DNA of 64,000 bases, from the NCBI RefSeq assembly GCF_023101765.2, contig NC_064238.1:1114001-1178000 (forward strand), in the 5' to 3' direction. Under the pieces are notes generated by a model, which was given only the letters and a program-made list of their open reading frames with translations, was not told the origin of the DNA and made no database searches. The stretch is from Spodoptera frugiperda (lineage: Eukaryota; Arthropoda; Insecta; Lepidoptera; Noctuidae). Shown piece after piece: positions 22,796 through 33,369 of this stretch; the stretch's first letter is position 1; each line of letters begins with the position of its first letter. The position numbers were made by a program, and so were the translations under genes.

Positions 22796-23400
22796 TAAAA
22801 TAACTTGAACCAAAATAATCCTGAAGATTAAATAACCAATTTCGAGTCAATGACCCCTCCATTCTTTTTTGCGAAATCATAATTACAGTAAATAGTTTGA
22901 CAGCATAATAATCGACGACGTCTTACTGAGCCCCTAATTGATTACTTAACAAACAGAGACAGCTGTTTTCTTCAAAAAGCATAAATTTACATAAAATATG
23001 CTCATACAACAATGGCTTGATTGATTGATTATATATTCCAAGGGTTTTTCCCTGTGTCGTTTCCATTTACATAATACATATTTAATTCGATAAAAGGTAT
23101 ACATACATTACCAAAAGGTTTGAGAAAGGAAAAAACGAAATAAATTTTAAATATTTCGTTCTGAATTTGGATAATTTTATTAAAGTGGAACATTGAAAAT
23201 GGGTGGTAATTAACATAGCTTAAGGTTTGTTTTTATTGAAATTAAGAATTTTACTTTTCAGTAAATTTTTATAATGTTATTTTATTTTAGCAATTTAATT
23301 ATACAAGAGAACTCTTTACTTTTTAAGTGTATATTAACTATGTAACTACTTATTAAATTCATAAAAAAAAAACGCTGGAATATGAGTGTACCTAAGGTAC
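22796..23400. other. unannotated AT-rich DNA
   Basis: Nothing recognised. Confidence 0.3.
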
Positions 23401-23401
23401 A

Positions 23402-23525
23402 CAGTTCATCATCATTATCATTATAATATCAGCCATAAGACGTCCACTGCTGAACATAGGCCTCCCCCAATAACTTCCAGATAGGCTGGTTGGAAGCGAC
23501 CTGCATCCAGCGGCTCCCTGTACAT
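23402..23525. repeat. lepidopteran dispersed repeat piece
   Basis: 'agccataagacgtccactgc', 'tgaacataggcctccccca' and 'gaagcgacctgcatccagcg' form a motif string I associate with a very common lepidopteran dispersed repeat. Single copy here. Class not assigned. Confidence 0.55.
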
Positions 23526-23529
23526 TAAT

Positions 23530-23939
23530 ACAGTAAAAATACATAAAACATTTTGAATTTCTACACTGTCAGATTATATTCTCACACGAAATCGAAATTT
23601 GTTGCATGTGGAAGCTTTGCAAGTTGAAGCTACAGTGTGTGTGGAAAATATCAATTTTGAATGCGCTCTAGAGGTGCACCGGAGAATAGTATCTAAGTCG
23701 AGAATATTGTATTTGGTAGGTATGAAAACTATAGAAGTCTTCATTTTTATAACTTCTTACGTAATAATAAATTATTTTTTGTTCACCTTATTTTATGTCA
23801 CATGTAAACACGTTTTGCAGTATAGTTATCAGGCGGCAATTGAAGACGACACATACAAATTCCAAAATAATCTATACATAAAGTGAATTTGTTATTTCCA
23901 CACCCAAATAAGGTTATCAACATCTTACTATTTTTCTAT
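23530..23939. other. unannotated DNA with a 95-codon frame
   Basis: A frame at 23599-23886 begins at a non-ATG codon, and its C-terminal half is hydrophobic. No domain, splice site or promoter supports it. Confidence 0.2.
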
Positions 23940-24725
23940 ACAAAGCCGGTGGAAGAAGCTAGTTAAGTATATATGAAGTTGTTTCCTCCCCCCAGGTGAT
24001 AAACTATAATCAATACCAAAAATTGTAGGTTTATGTGTTTGAGAGTATGTTTGATCGAAAGATGAAATTTGGAACAGGGGTAGATTATGGTTTGGAATTG
24101 TAAAATACTTTTTTTCCACACCCTAGAATACTAATAAAAAAAAAGGTTATACTTAGCCTATTCCTTTAGATAAAACTTTACTATGTTTTCATAGTCACAA
24201 AGCCGGTGGCTAAATCAACTTACAAAAAGCTTAGTTAAGTGGTACTATGAAGTTGTTTCTAGTACTCATGTGTTTCAAGATTGCAACCAGGTGATAACCC
24301 CGGAGCTGGTGGCAGCGGTGGGCCAGTGGACTATAATAAATACCAAAGATTGTAGGTTTATGTGTTTGAGAGTATGTTTGATTGCAAGATGGAATTTGGA
24401 ACAGGGGTAGATTATGGTTTGGAATAATACGTAAAATACTTTTTATCCCACAAGAATGTGAGTAAAGCAATTGTTTGGACCATGTTGTACAACAAGATAT
24501 TATATTATGAGTATAAAAAAAAAAATGCGCAAATTTTACTATAAATAATCAGTTAAATTTCCAGATTATGCAGGCAGAAATACCTAATCACGTTATGTAA
24601 TATTGGCCACCAACTGAAGGGGAAAAATGTGTTTTATACATAAGTATTTACAAATTTACTACTAGCCTATCCTTTTAGAGTTCTGTAAAACTTTACTATG
24701 TTTTCCTAGTCAAAAAGTCAGTAGT
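23940..24725. repeat. duplicated LINE-tail segment, two copies plus fragment
   Basis: 23940-24122 and 24197-24456 both begin 'acaaagccggtgg'. They share 'attgtaggtttatgtgtttg', 'gagagtatgtttgat', 'ggaacaggggtagattatgg' and 'aaaatacttttt'. The second copy has an extra ~80 bp centre. A third fragment (24660-24725) repeats 'aaactttactatgttttc'. Minus-strand frames in both copies share a peptide only because of this duplication. The unit looks like a non-LTR retrotransposon tail. Confidence 0.7.
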
Positions 24726-24742
24726 GGCCACTTATAGACTAT

Positions 24743-24763
24743 TGATGATGATGATGATAGATA
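24743..24763 (+). repeat. GAT microsatellite
   Basis: Five GAT units followed by GATA-like units. Confidence 0.85.
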
Positions 24764-24774
24764 GATTTCAGTTC

Positions 24775-24832
24775 CTCTTTTTCAGTTCAGTTTCGATGTG
24801 ACTTGAAACTAGTACACCTTTTCTACATTAGT
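24775..24832. mobile_element. MITE-N end, weak
   Basis: 'gtgacttgaaactagtacac' plus 'cttttctac' resembles the right arm of MITE-N at 11.8 kb. The left arm is not seen. Confidence 0.35.
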
Positions 24833-24839
24833 TCATCAG

Positions 24840-25050
24840 AGGACGCTGCTTACTTCAAATACATGTATACTTACTTTATTATTCTGTGTACTAACAAATC
24901 TAAATCCTTCAATTATTATCTCTTTAAAATTATAGTTTAGAAAAGAAAAAAATATATATTTACAGTTTTACAAGGAAAGATGTTTATTCCTACAGAAATC
25001 TGATAAAATATTATAATGTATACGAGTATTAAAATGTGTTGAACATTTCA
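24840..25050. other. unannotated DNA
   Basis: Nothing recognised. Confidence 0.3.
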
Positions 25051-25054
25051 ATTA

Positions 25055-25083
25055 TATCGATAAGTAAGCTTTCGATATCGAAA
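25055..25083. promoter_or_regulatory. DRE-like site and palindrome
   Basis: TATCGATA (25055-25062) is the core of the insect DREF-binding element. Nearby TTTCGATATCGAAA (25070-25083) is a perfect 14-base palindrome. Such sites occur in TATA-less housekeeping promoters of insects. No transcript start or exon was found beside them. Confidence 0.25.
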
Positions 25084-25089
25084 CAACAC

Positions 25090-25955
25090 TAGAGAAAATA
25101 CAAGCGATAAAGTAGCTCGTTAGACAAATGTCAACCTTAACATGATCAATACAGCGTAATTGAACGCATTTATGATAGTGACATCTAGCGTCGAGTAGCA
25201 GAACTTGAAATTATGTTGCATTGAAAATAAGATTCTTAATTTTAAAATTAGTAGACAAGAGTCAACTCTATATGTAATTAATGTGTTTTTTTCAAAGTGG
25301 TGACGGCTGATTTAAAGGCTATTTACCACGGACCAGTCACAGATAGATTTTGCTAGTGTGACATATTATAATTATCCTAAAGATGTGCTAATTTGGGCGT
25401 GGCTTCAGAAAAATTGCCACGCTGGTTCTGATACTACAAGCGGTATACTATTTCTATCTCTTCTTCTCTATCTGAACAACGAAATGTGCCGCTCATCTTG
25501 TAATATACATATGGAACTGATAAATAGAATTAGTACTATGAAGCTACACAGAAAATTAAGTTTATCAATGAAACAAAAACAAAGATATAAGTATATCACC
25601 AAAAATCTTAATTATTTTCTCTCATATTAAAGTCACTTTTCATTTTAATTATACAAATATACACCTATGCAAACTCTACTGCGAAAATAAACGTGATGTT
25701 ACATTATGCTAATTTTTATGTAAAATTATTCTCGTAGTCTTAATTTTGTTCCATGTCAAAATTTTTATGTTTTATTTTCTTTCACCCCGCGCGCCCGTAT
25801 TATACCTGAAGTTAATTCCTTCCTTATCTTATTTCCTGCTTACTCCGCTACACTACATTACCGTCTTCTGGCCTCTTAATTTTTAGTTGAAGCTACTGGA
25901 CTATTATAGGCCTTATCTGCAATAATATACGATACGTTGTTTACTAGCAGTGTGC
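25090..25955. other. unannotated DNA with a 90-codon frame
   Basis: A frame ending at 25630 starts at GTG rather than ATG. It has no recognised motif and its Lys-rich end lacks support. Confidence 0.25.
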
Positions 25956-25959
25956 TTTC

Positions 25960-26028
25960 TTACCCCCGTAGCGTTGGCTACGAAACTCGTAGCCGCGTAG
26001 TACGACTACGATTTTCGTAGGCGTATGA
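25960..26028. repeat. CTACG/CGTAG palindromic island
   Basis: 'cgtagcgttggctacg' and 'cgtagccgcgtagtacgact' are stacked short palindromes of CTACG and CGTAG. Related islands lie at 28.04 and 63.72 kb. Origin unknown. Confidence 0.5.
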
Positions 26029-26029
26029 A

Positions 26030-26435
26030 TTTAATGATACGTTTTTTTGTCATTGATAATGTAATTTACGGAATACCTTCCCACGTTTATATCTTGCCTA
26101 CATTAGCCTGGAATAATACTCAAGTAGATTTTCATAACATTCTTTGAACTCAATTTCGTTTTGAAAACATCTCACGTTGATTTTATTGAAGAAGGTACTT
26201 ATGCGTCGACTCTATGAATTATATCTGTTTTAGGAAGGTCGACATTCGTTGTAATTTGAACTTTTAACGATGACAGCGTATCTTGTTCTTAGGCACTTTA
26301 TTGTCTTGGATATGATAGCTAATTGAGGAAAAAAGTACTTTTTACTCCAATTAGATTCTGTAGCGATTCGATGAAATTCGCAAGTTTCTTTTCCAGAAAA
26401 GATTTTTAGTCTATCTAGGATAAAATACGGAGCTA
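26030..26435. other. unannotated DNA
   Basis: Nothing recognised. Confidence 0.3.
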
Positions 26436-26587
26436 TGGACTGCCTAGCGAGTTTACCGGGGCTCTGGCTTGATAAGCAGGAGTGGGAGTGGGAGTGGGGT
26501 AATTTTTAGTCAGTAAGAGTCTGACACTCCCTCTCGCCTCGTCCAAGGCGGGAGAAGTCATTGTATGATTTTTCCCCTTAAAAAATC
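26436..26587 (+). mobile_element. LINE-B 3' tail
   Basis: Plus-sense copy ending 'gatttttccccttaaaaaat'. It holds 'tttaccggggctctggc', a short GGAGTG triplication ('gagtgggagtgggagtgggg'), 'cagtaagagtctgacactcc' and 'caaggcgggagaagtc'. 5'-truncated at nearly the same point as the 18.3 kb copy. Confidence 0.8.
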
Positions 26588-28035
26588 TAGTCGGCTCAAT
26601 TCGAACTAAATTAGTTCTGTTAATTATCTAATTAAAAGTAGTATTATTTATATAAACATTACTGTTGCACTTTTTAAACCCGTGCTTGTTAAAATAGCCT
26701 ACTTTAACAAGAGAGGTATGTACAAAACTACACAGCACTAATGGAAATAGCAATCCTGAACACTGAGAATCGACAGCTCTAAACTGGGGCTACCCTAGTT
26801 TTCTTAAAATAAAACTATACAATATTCAAGCCTTTGAAACAGGCGAATTACCGTTTAGTTTAAACAAGTGTAGGTTTTGTCAGATGATGTCGTGGAAGCC
26901 CGGAAGTTAGGAAGTAAGTATAAAGATAAGATGCCATAATGTGATTGTGCATTGTGATATAAGTAAAAAGGTAGATCATAAGAGCTCAGAAAGTGGTATT
27001 TTAAAATGTGGACGATTGCAACGTGTTTGTAGTATGGTTTGTATATGTAGGAAAATAGAGAGGGTTGTGGTTTGTAATGTCCCGCGCTTCCTGTGAACTG
27101 TTACGCATCATGTTAAAAGGAAATTATAACATCTCCTGTGTATTTGCTTCATAGCTTTTTCTAATAAAGTTATGAATTGATTAACAGTATATATAATTAC
27201 AAGCAACATCAAAATATTAAATGTGTGATTGAGTAAACTATTTTGTTCCTTAATGATGATTTATATGATCGTTCTGTGAAACACTGTATAATAAAGAATC
27301 TTCTATTATAATTGAATTAATAAAATAAAAGGACACTTCAAAAATTAAATTAAAGTCGACGAGGCACTTTGATAATATTTGTTATGTTCCATTTTTGATA
27401 TTTCGTTTATGAAAAATGACAAAGACATGACAAAGAGGAAACTCCAACTTTAGGTAATGATGTACAAAGGCTGGCTATTTCACGCGCTAGCTTTGGTTAC
27501 ATTTGACCTTGAAATGTGGCTGGCCTCATCCTAATTTGAATATGCAAATGCTTTCCAAAAGTGTCTCGTAAAACTTTTAATATAAAAAAATAAAAAAGTT
27601 GGATTACTTTGAAAATAAGTTATAATTAAAAGTTAAGTTTGTTCACCGAAAAGAACTTACACCTTCAAATTATAAAAAAAATCTAATTATAAACATTGTA
27701 TCTTTGTAATGACTTTTTGGCTTTTTGTTATTTAAATAGTTGTTTTTTTTATATCTTTCTTTTAAATAAGAGCTTAGATAAACAAATGTTGGTGGAAGAA
27801 TTAAATACTTAATGTATTTTCTTAAGACAAAAGAAATTATATAATATATCAATACATCCTTTGATTATGTAATCACTAAGAATTAGTAAATGAAAGAAAT
27901 ATTTTTCCTCTTATGCAAGCTTGCCAAAAATACCAAAATTTAACAATTCGACTAACCGTTTCAATCAAAATCTTAATGAAAAATAAACAATTTACTTATA
28001 TAAAGAAATTCTCCGTATAGAACATTTCCATCTGG
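26588..28035. other. unannotated AT-rich DNA
   Basis: 1.4 kb without recognised family. About 27060-27130 is more balanced ('aatgtcccgcgcttcctgtg') but short. Confidence 0.3.
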
Positions 28036-28083
28036 TTGCTACGCGGCGTAGCATTAACTACGCCGTTGCTACGTCGTAGCTTG
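28036..28083. repeat. CTACG/CGTAG palindromic island
   Basis: 'gctacgcggcgtagc' and 'gctacgtcgtagc' are near-perfect palindromes separated by 'attaactacgccgtt'. Same motif class as at 25.97 and 63.72 kb. Confidence 0.55.
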
Positions 28084-28089
28084 AAGGTA

Positions 28090-29820
28090 CATTATGAATA
28101 AAATATATTAAGAAATATCGCATTTATCTTAACATCAATAGAAGATATTTTCTTCCGCACTTCCCTAACATTGAATGCCACTAATAGTAATTAATTTGTC
28201 TAATGGATTCTTCTAATATTTTCCATCAAGTAAATAACTTATATGAGTGTACACAAAATATAACTGTAAAGTCAAATACTCAGTTTCTTTAATTAAAACG
28301 ATATTTTAAGGTTTCATTAATACAATCTTTAAACATTCTATAAGTTGAACTTATCGAATGGAAAAGAAAATTTTAATTGAGCTTTGCTTAATCCCACATA
28401 TGCCTGCCATGATTACTATGTATTTACAAGACTATTCAATAATTATTAATCCTGACTTTAAAATCATTTCTTAGGATAGACTGAAATATCTTTCTGGGAA
28501 TGGATATTAAAAAATATACAGACATAATTGAAACTGACTGAAATCTAAATACTAGGAATACAGTAAAAGAAGCATTTTCTTTTCGTAAGCAGTTTCAATG
28601 TGAAATTTAATAGTTCCAGGGAACATACGAGAACGGGTGTTCTTTTTTTAAACTTTCAGCGTTTTCTTTAGTTACACTTCTGTTCCAAAACTTACGTACA
28701 CTCAGTAAGACTGGAAAATTACAGCGAGCAAAAACCATCCTTAGCTCATTGAAAAATAAGTCCATAATCGATCGTTGTGAAAACAGTCTTTGATACACAG
28801 AGTACCTTTGTGAATTCGAGAACAGCGACTTGGTGAAAAGTTAAAAGTTACAAAGTTTATTCGACTTAGAAAATTATCTTCGTATTATGTTACGTAGGAG
28901 CTAACTTAAACGTATTTGTTATCGGTTGTGACTTGCGAGGTAATGTGTAGGTGTTAATTACGTATGAATTTTCAACTTTCAAAAGTTACTTTTAATATTT
29001 TTAGCTTTCTATTATAATTTACTTAGGGAGCATGGAAGTATTACTAGATATCATAAGTAATTGATTTCGTAAGATATGACTAATATGTTTTAAAAGAATT
29101 TATTATGTAACATACAACTTGCTTTTTTATACACAGCTTAGTATACAAATGAGTTTAGCACTTCGTAAATATAAAAGTACTGCGAAGATTCAGACAATAT
29201 TTTGCTAGACGATCTTTATTAAACCATCCTGCAATAAAGACTAACCAACGTTCTGTGTATCTTTTTATAACTTGTAACGAAATTCACGAAGCAAGCTACA
29301 ACTCAGCATCTACACCTTTTATCCGTGAGCCATCCTTACAAACTTTTAACTCAGTAACCTCAAGCGAGCGTCGTAAACGCTCGCCAACATGTTTTAAACT
29401 TTTTAATAAAGCAACAAAAAGGGAAATTTTAATAGTTTCACTTTAATAAAGAAACTGCGATCCGTCGGCTTAATATTTTTTTTCATCGCTCCTTTAATTA
29501 TTAATTAAGACCGTAGTGGAACAAGGATGAAATGGATACGATATTAAAATAAAATCATTTTGAATGTCATTATTTTAATATGTAACTGTGAATCTGCTAC
29601 ATTTTGCCTCTGTATGATTTTAAATGTTGTTAAAGAAAAAGATTGTCATCGTGGTAAGTGAAGGATAACATGAGAAACATAGAGTATGACAAACAGAACA
29701 AAATATGGATGGATTTCCTCCAGGACATGACGTAAAAGTGAAAACTGAAAGAAATAAATATTTAATCAAGAGGATCCATGTATGAAGTGACAAAACCCAA
29801 TATCTGTGAGTATGTCAGAT
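28090..29820. other. unannotated DNA
   Basis: Mostly AT-rich. 29270-29440 is more balanced ('caagcgagcgtcgtaaacgc') with a 63-codon frame starting outside ATG. I could not decide whether it is a regulatory block or chance. Confidence 0.25.
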
Positions 29821-29915
29821 GTGGAGAAAAGTTCTACTAGTTTCGAGTCACAGAGATACTCTTCTTCATGAGCAGCGTTCGCAGACGCGGCGATGTTGCG
29901 CCGTGATTTTTAATT
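29821..29915. mobile_element. MITE-N fragment
   Basis: 'tggagaaaagttctactagt' and 'ttcgagtcacagagat' match the left arm at 11.7 kb, and 'gcagacgcggcgatgttgcg' matches its GC-rich centre. The right arm is lost. Confidence 0.6.
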
Positions 29916-30386
29916 AATTTAATATGTCTCACGATAGTTATTATAAAAATGTCAATTGTGATTAACATTTCCACCAAAACTTGTCATAATGTGTAAATTG
30001 CACAGTTGTGTCAATCAATTGACAAAAATAATGAAATTCATCGCAAAATGAGACAGAACAGTTTCACACAATGCGTTTAACGTGATTATTTTCTGTGACA
30101 TTTGTTTAGCATCCAAAATTAGTATTAATGCAATATCGAATACCGATTTAGATAGAATTTGAGGTGTTATTTGTGTTTGCAAAGATAATTGGATCAGCGA
30201 TGCTGGTTGCGGTCAGAATTTCCAATGAATGGTCAGTTTCACAATTTTGTTGACGGTTTAATAATGTTACATTTCAAACTAATATTAGATTTGATCTTTA
30301 TTGCTATAGTGCAATCATGGAGGGTACTATCTTATTATTCATGTTGGTTGTATTGTTTTGGTTTGTAGAAGTTATGAGTAATCATT
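29916..30386. other. unannotated DNA
   Basis: AT-rich. If the adjacent minus-strand exon is real, this region lies downstream of its poly(A) signal. Confidence 0.3.
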
Positions 30387-30392
30387 TTTATT
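30387..30392 (-). terminator. AATAAA poly(A) signal, candidate
   Basis: AATAAA on the minus strand, about 60 bases past the stop codon of the candidate terminal exon at 30454-30519. The hexamer is common by chance in AT-rich DNA, so it supports the exon only weakly. Confidence 0.25.
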
Positions 30393-30453
30393 AGCAATCA
30401 TGTCGTGTATACTTAATTATTATTGGAAACATTTTTTTTAACTGAAACGAACT

Positions 30454-30519
30454 TCATATTCCTTTGGGAATAAACTGGATGCCAGGCTTGAGGATGATGC
30501 CTTCATCTTGAAACAGGAT
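30454..30519 (-). CDS. candidate terminal coding exon, unknown gene
   Basis: On the minus strand a good acceptor ('tgctattttctttcag') opens 21 codons and a TGA: ILFQDEGIILKPGI then QFIPKGI. Codons are balanced and GC-richer than the AT-rich flanks. An alternative phase from the same acceptor is also open (SCFKMKASSSSLASS...). The first reads more like a protein, with alternating hydrophobic residues and a basic end. No family recognised and no upstream exon confirmed. The DNA is not a known repeat. Confidence 0.3.
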   Translation of the reverse strand: MLFQDEGIILKPGIQFIPKGI

Positions 30520-30521
30520 CT

Positions 30522-31027
30522 GAAAGAAAATAGCAACTGTAACTGAAAAAGTAATATCTTAATTGAAAAATAATATGCAATGCAAAAATAGTTTTGGTCA
30601 TTATTAAAATGCTCATTGAGGCAATTTCTCACAAAATTCACTAACAATTCAAATAAAAAGTATTACTTGCTTAGGATAAGCAAGTTGCTAGAGCTTAACA
30701 AAATAATTTCCTTTACAAAACAATCAACTTTACCAAAAAATAAAGAAAAAAAGACACAATAATAAATCAGGTTACGTTCTAGACAAATGAAATCGTCATT
30801 GAAATTTGTTCTAATATACGACAGAGCTTCGCGAGGGAATTCTAATGTCTTTTTTTGTTGAGTGCAGGAGGAGATTCGGAGCTGTGTCAGTCACTGTTTC
30901 TTAGTATTTGTGTAAATTTCTGTCGCTTTCGCTACTTTTTAGTCTCGACTTGGATATATCACTGTTGATATCAAACTGTTGAGTTCTTGTAACAAATATC
31001 AAATTAGTTTTAAAATACGCCGGCCTG
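30522..31027. other. unannotated DNA
   Basis: AT-rich. On the plus strand an acceptor-like 'ttttttgttgagtgcag' at about 30867 is followed by a ~33-codon open stretch rich in Ser and Phe. No donor or partner was found. Confidence 0.2.
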
Positions 31028-31145
31028 TTATAGGACTATGCAAAGATGACTGAACGTCAATTGCTACGAATCTTACATGTCTCTTTCGCTTCATTAACAG
31101 CCATCAACACATTCATTATTGTTCATTATTGTTAAGGGCGCTTCA
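31028..31145 (+). repeat. repeat F, diverged
   Basis: 'aacgtcaattgctacgaatc', 'acatgtctctttcgcttca' and 'gttaagggcgctt' match repeat F. The left end is altered. Confidence 0.55.
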
Positions 31146-31792
31146 TAATTATATCTTTTTCAAATTATGGAACAGTTTAATTTAAACCTTTTTCTAATTT
31201 TTTTTCCGTATCTTTAATATAATCTAAAAAGATCTCTGATATTATGTACGTAGATTTTATAATTACAAAATCTTCATGAAGCAACAGAACATATTTAAAT
31301 TGTTTTTTGTATTCTATATTCGTCTTTCCGCCTTTCACATATTGAACAAAATCCATTAACAAAATTTTTTGAAACAACAAAGGATTATTTCACGCTTTTA
31401 ATCCTATTACGAAATAGAGCGTGGGTGGAAGTATCAAAATAGAAACTTTTACTTACAAATACAAATATTGAAGTTCATTGTAGGTATCTATGAACTCCCT
31501 GATGATTTTTTCTCCGCCTTACGCATGAAGTCCATTTTCTAAGCCAAGTGATGTGTTTTTGAATTTGGTTTGGTCATTTGAATATTGATTGATACTTGTA
31601 TCTTTATAAATATCCTTTGTTTGAATATAATATGTATTGGATTAACGGTAAATTGACGCTTTCACTGTTTGCGTAGCCACAAGTAAGACTATTAAGGTGA
31701 CTAAAATCTCGAATCGGATTAAGAATCGGTAAATTATTAATTAATTATTATTGGTGTATTCGATTCCATTTTAATACTAAGTGTGGAAGAGC
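31146..31792. other. unannotated AT-rich DNA
   Basis: A 67-codon Lys/Ile-rich minus-strand frame at 31.2-31.4 kb lacks support. Confidence 0.3.
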
Positions 31793-32205
31793 CATTTTTT
31801 TTTGAGGGGGAAAAATCATCCTTTGACTTTTCTCGCCTTGGGCGAGGCGAGAGGGAGTGTCAGACTCTTACTGACTAAAACCACCCCGTTCCTACTCCTG
31901 TTTTTCGAACCGGAGCCCCGGTAAACCCGCTAGGTAGTCCGCAGCTCCGGATCAGGCATCAGCCCTACTGGGCCCCATCTGTGGTGGTCTGATGGCTCTT
32001 TGAGCACGGGTCTGGTTCTGTTCGGGCGGTGAGCTACCCTTGCTCGCCGTCCGCAGACCCGCACTTACGGTGGCCGGAGATCGTCTCGCGATCCCCGACG
32101 GTGGGAGAGCCATGCTTTGGCACGAATGGGCCGGCTCGACCGGAGTAATACCACGGGCTCACAGAAAACCGACGTGAAACAACATTTGCGTTGTGTTTCG
32201 TTGTG
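31793..32205 (-). mobile_element. LINE-B 3' region, longest copy
   Basis: The left end is T-rich ('tttttttttgaggggg'), the complement of a poly(A) tail, so the element's sense strand is minus. Blocks: 'cttgggcgaggcgagaggga', 'cttactgactaaaaccac', 'gagccccggtaaacccgc', 'tgggccccatctgtggtgg', 'tcgcgatccccgacg', 'ccacgggctcacagaaaacc'. It extends about 240 bp further from the tail than the short copies. No reverse-transcriptase frame is present. Confidence 0.8.
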
Positions 32206-32754
32206 CAGCCACAATTGCATACAGTCCGTTGCTCGTTTACCGACTTACGTCATAAAGAAACATATCGAATGTTAAATTGATTTACGATGGAACTCTTGAC
32301 ATGATTTCTGAAAAGTGATGTAACGTTGTGATTATTATTATATGGGTTAAATATGAATAATTTTTTGTTTTGTTATTCCTTTGAAAGAAATAAAGTACTC
32401 TTTAATGATGATTTTGTGTCCTGGGTGGTTTACAAAAATATCTAACTACAAAGCTTTGAATCCGTACTGTTTTTATGTTTTGTACAAATCATTAAAAGCG
32501 ATCAGATTGGACTGAAGTTATTCCTTTTGAAGATTACATGAAAAAGATAACAAGTTCTTTAGACGAAATCTAACTCTTTTATGTTTATTCTCAGGACAGT
32601 CTTTATAGTAATCGTCTGTAGAGTTATGTTTGCCGTTGCTTGAAAAGTCCGCCATGTTTATTCAATTTATGCCAAGTTATCGATACAGACTTGTTTCTGA
32701 GTATAACTATAAAACGCTCTAAGGCCTACTAAAACCAACTACATTCCTAACCCT
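32206..32754. other. unannotated DNA
   Basis: Nothing recognised. Confidence 0.3.
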
Positions 32755-32868
32755 CAAAAGGCCGGCAATGCACTTGTAACGCCTCTGATCTTTCAGGTGT
32801 CCATGGATGGGGGCGATAGCTAACCATCAGGTGATCTGTCCGCTCGTTTACCAGCTAAATACCTCATT
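32755..32868 (-). repeat. repeat H, inverted
   Basis: 'caaaaggccggcaatgcact', 'tgtaacgcctctgatctttc', 'ggtgtccatggatggggg' and 'ccatcaggtgatctgtccgc' are the reverse of repeat H at 49.4 and 62.5 kb. Confidence 0.65.
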
Positions 32869-33119
32869 TTATTTATTTTACGCTATTTTGTTACAGTAAC
32901 TGTCAAACATAAACAAGGTTAACAAAATTATTTGGGGTTGAAATTGATAATAAGAATTAGATTACAACATTAATTGATGTTAACACGACACTGATAACAA
33001 GAAAGTGATTACTTATATACTAGTATCAAAGAACAAAACTAATAGATCACACTTCGACTTAACATTATCAGTAAACTCCCAAAACAGGCCGACCCACACA
33101 AATGTAGTTTAAACAAAAT

Positions 33120-33300
33120 ATCAAAGTACCGCGTTCGTGTAGCGCGCGTCGCGTAGTTCGTGGCTCGTGTACACTTACTACTTTATTGCATATAAGGCAA
33201 CCGACGCAGATGTCTCTTCGCTCTGTAATTGCCAGTGTTCCTGTCCACAGTGCAGACGTGCCAGATGTTTACAAGTACTGTCTTGTAAGACACCCAGCTT
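33120..33300. promoter_or_regulatory. CpG-rich block, possible 5' exon or promoter
   Basis: 'ttcgtgtagcgcgcgtcgcg' then a balanced stretch with an open plus-strand frame containing Cys-rich 'CNCQCSCPQCRRARC' and a GTAAGA donor-like site near 33287. The Cys pattern could be chance. The GC profile is what an insect first exon or core promoter may show. No ATG-initiated supported gene was found. Confidence 0.2.
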
Positions 33301-33369
33301 TAGTGTCGTGTATTTTTTTCACAAGAAAAGATTTATTGAGGTTCATATAGGTTTGTGCTTGCTGTGATT

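Noticed and set aside
23928..24470. Two minus-strand frames sharing a peptide, suggesting a gene family
   Set aside because: The shared peptide follows from the duplicated LINE-tail DNA; both frames also lack gene context.
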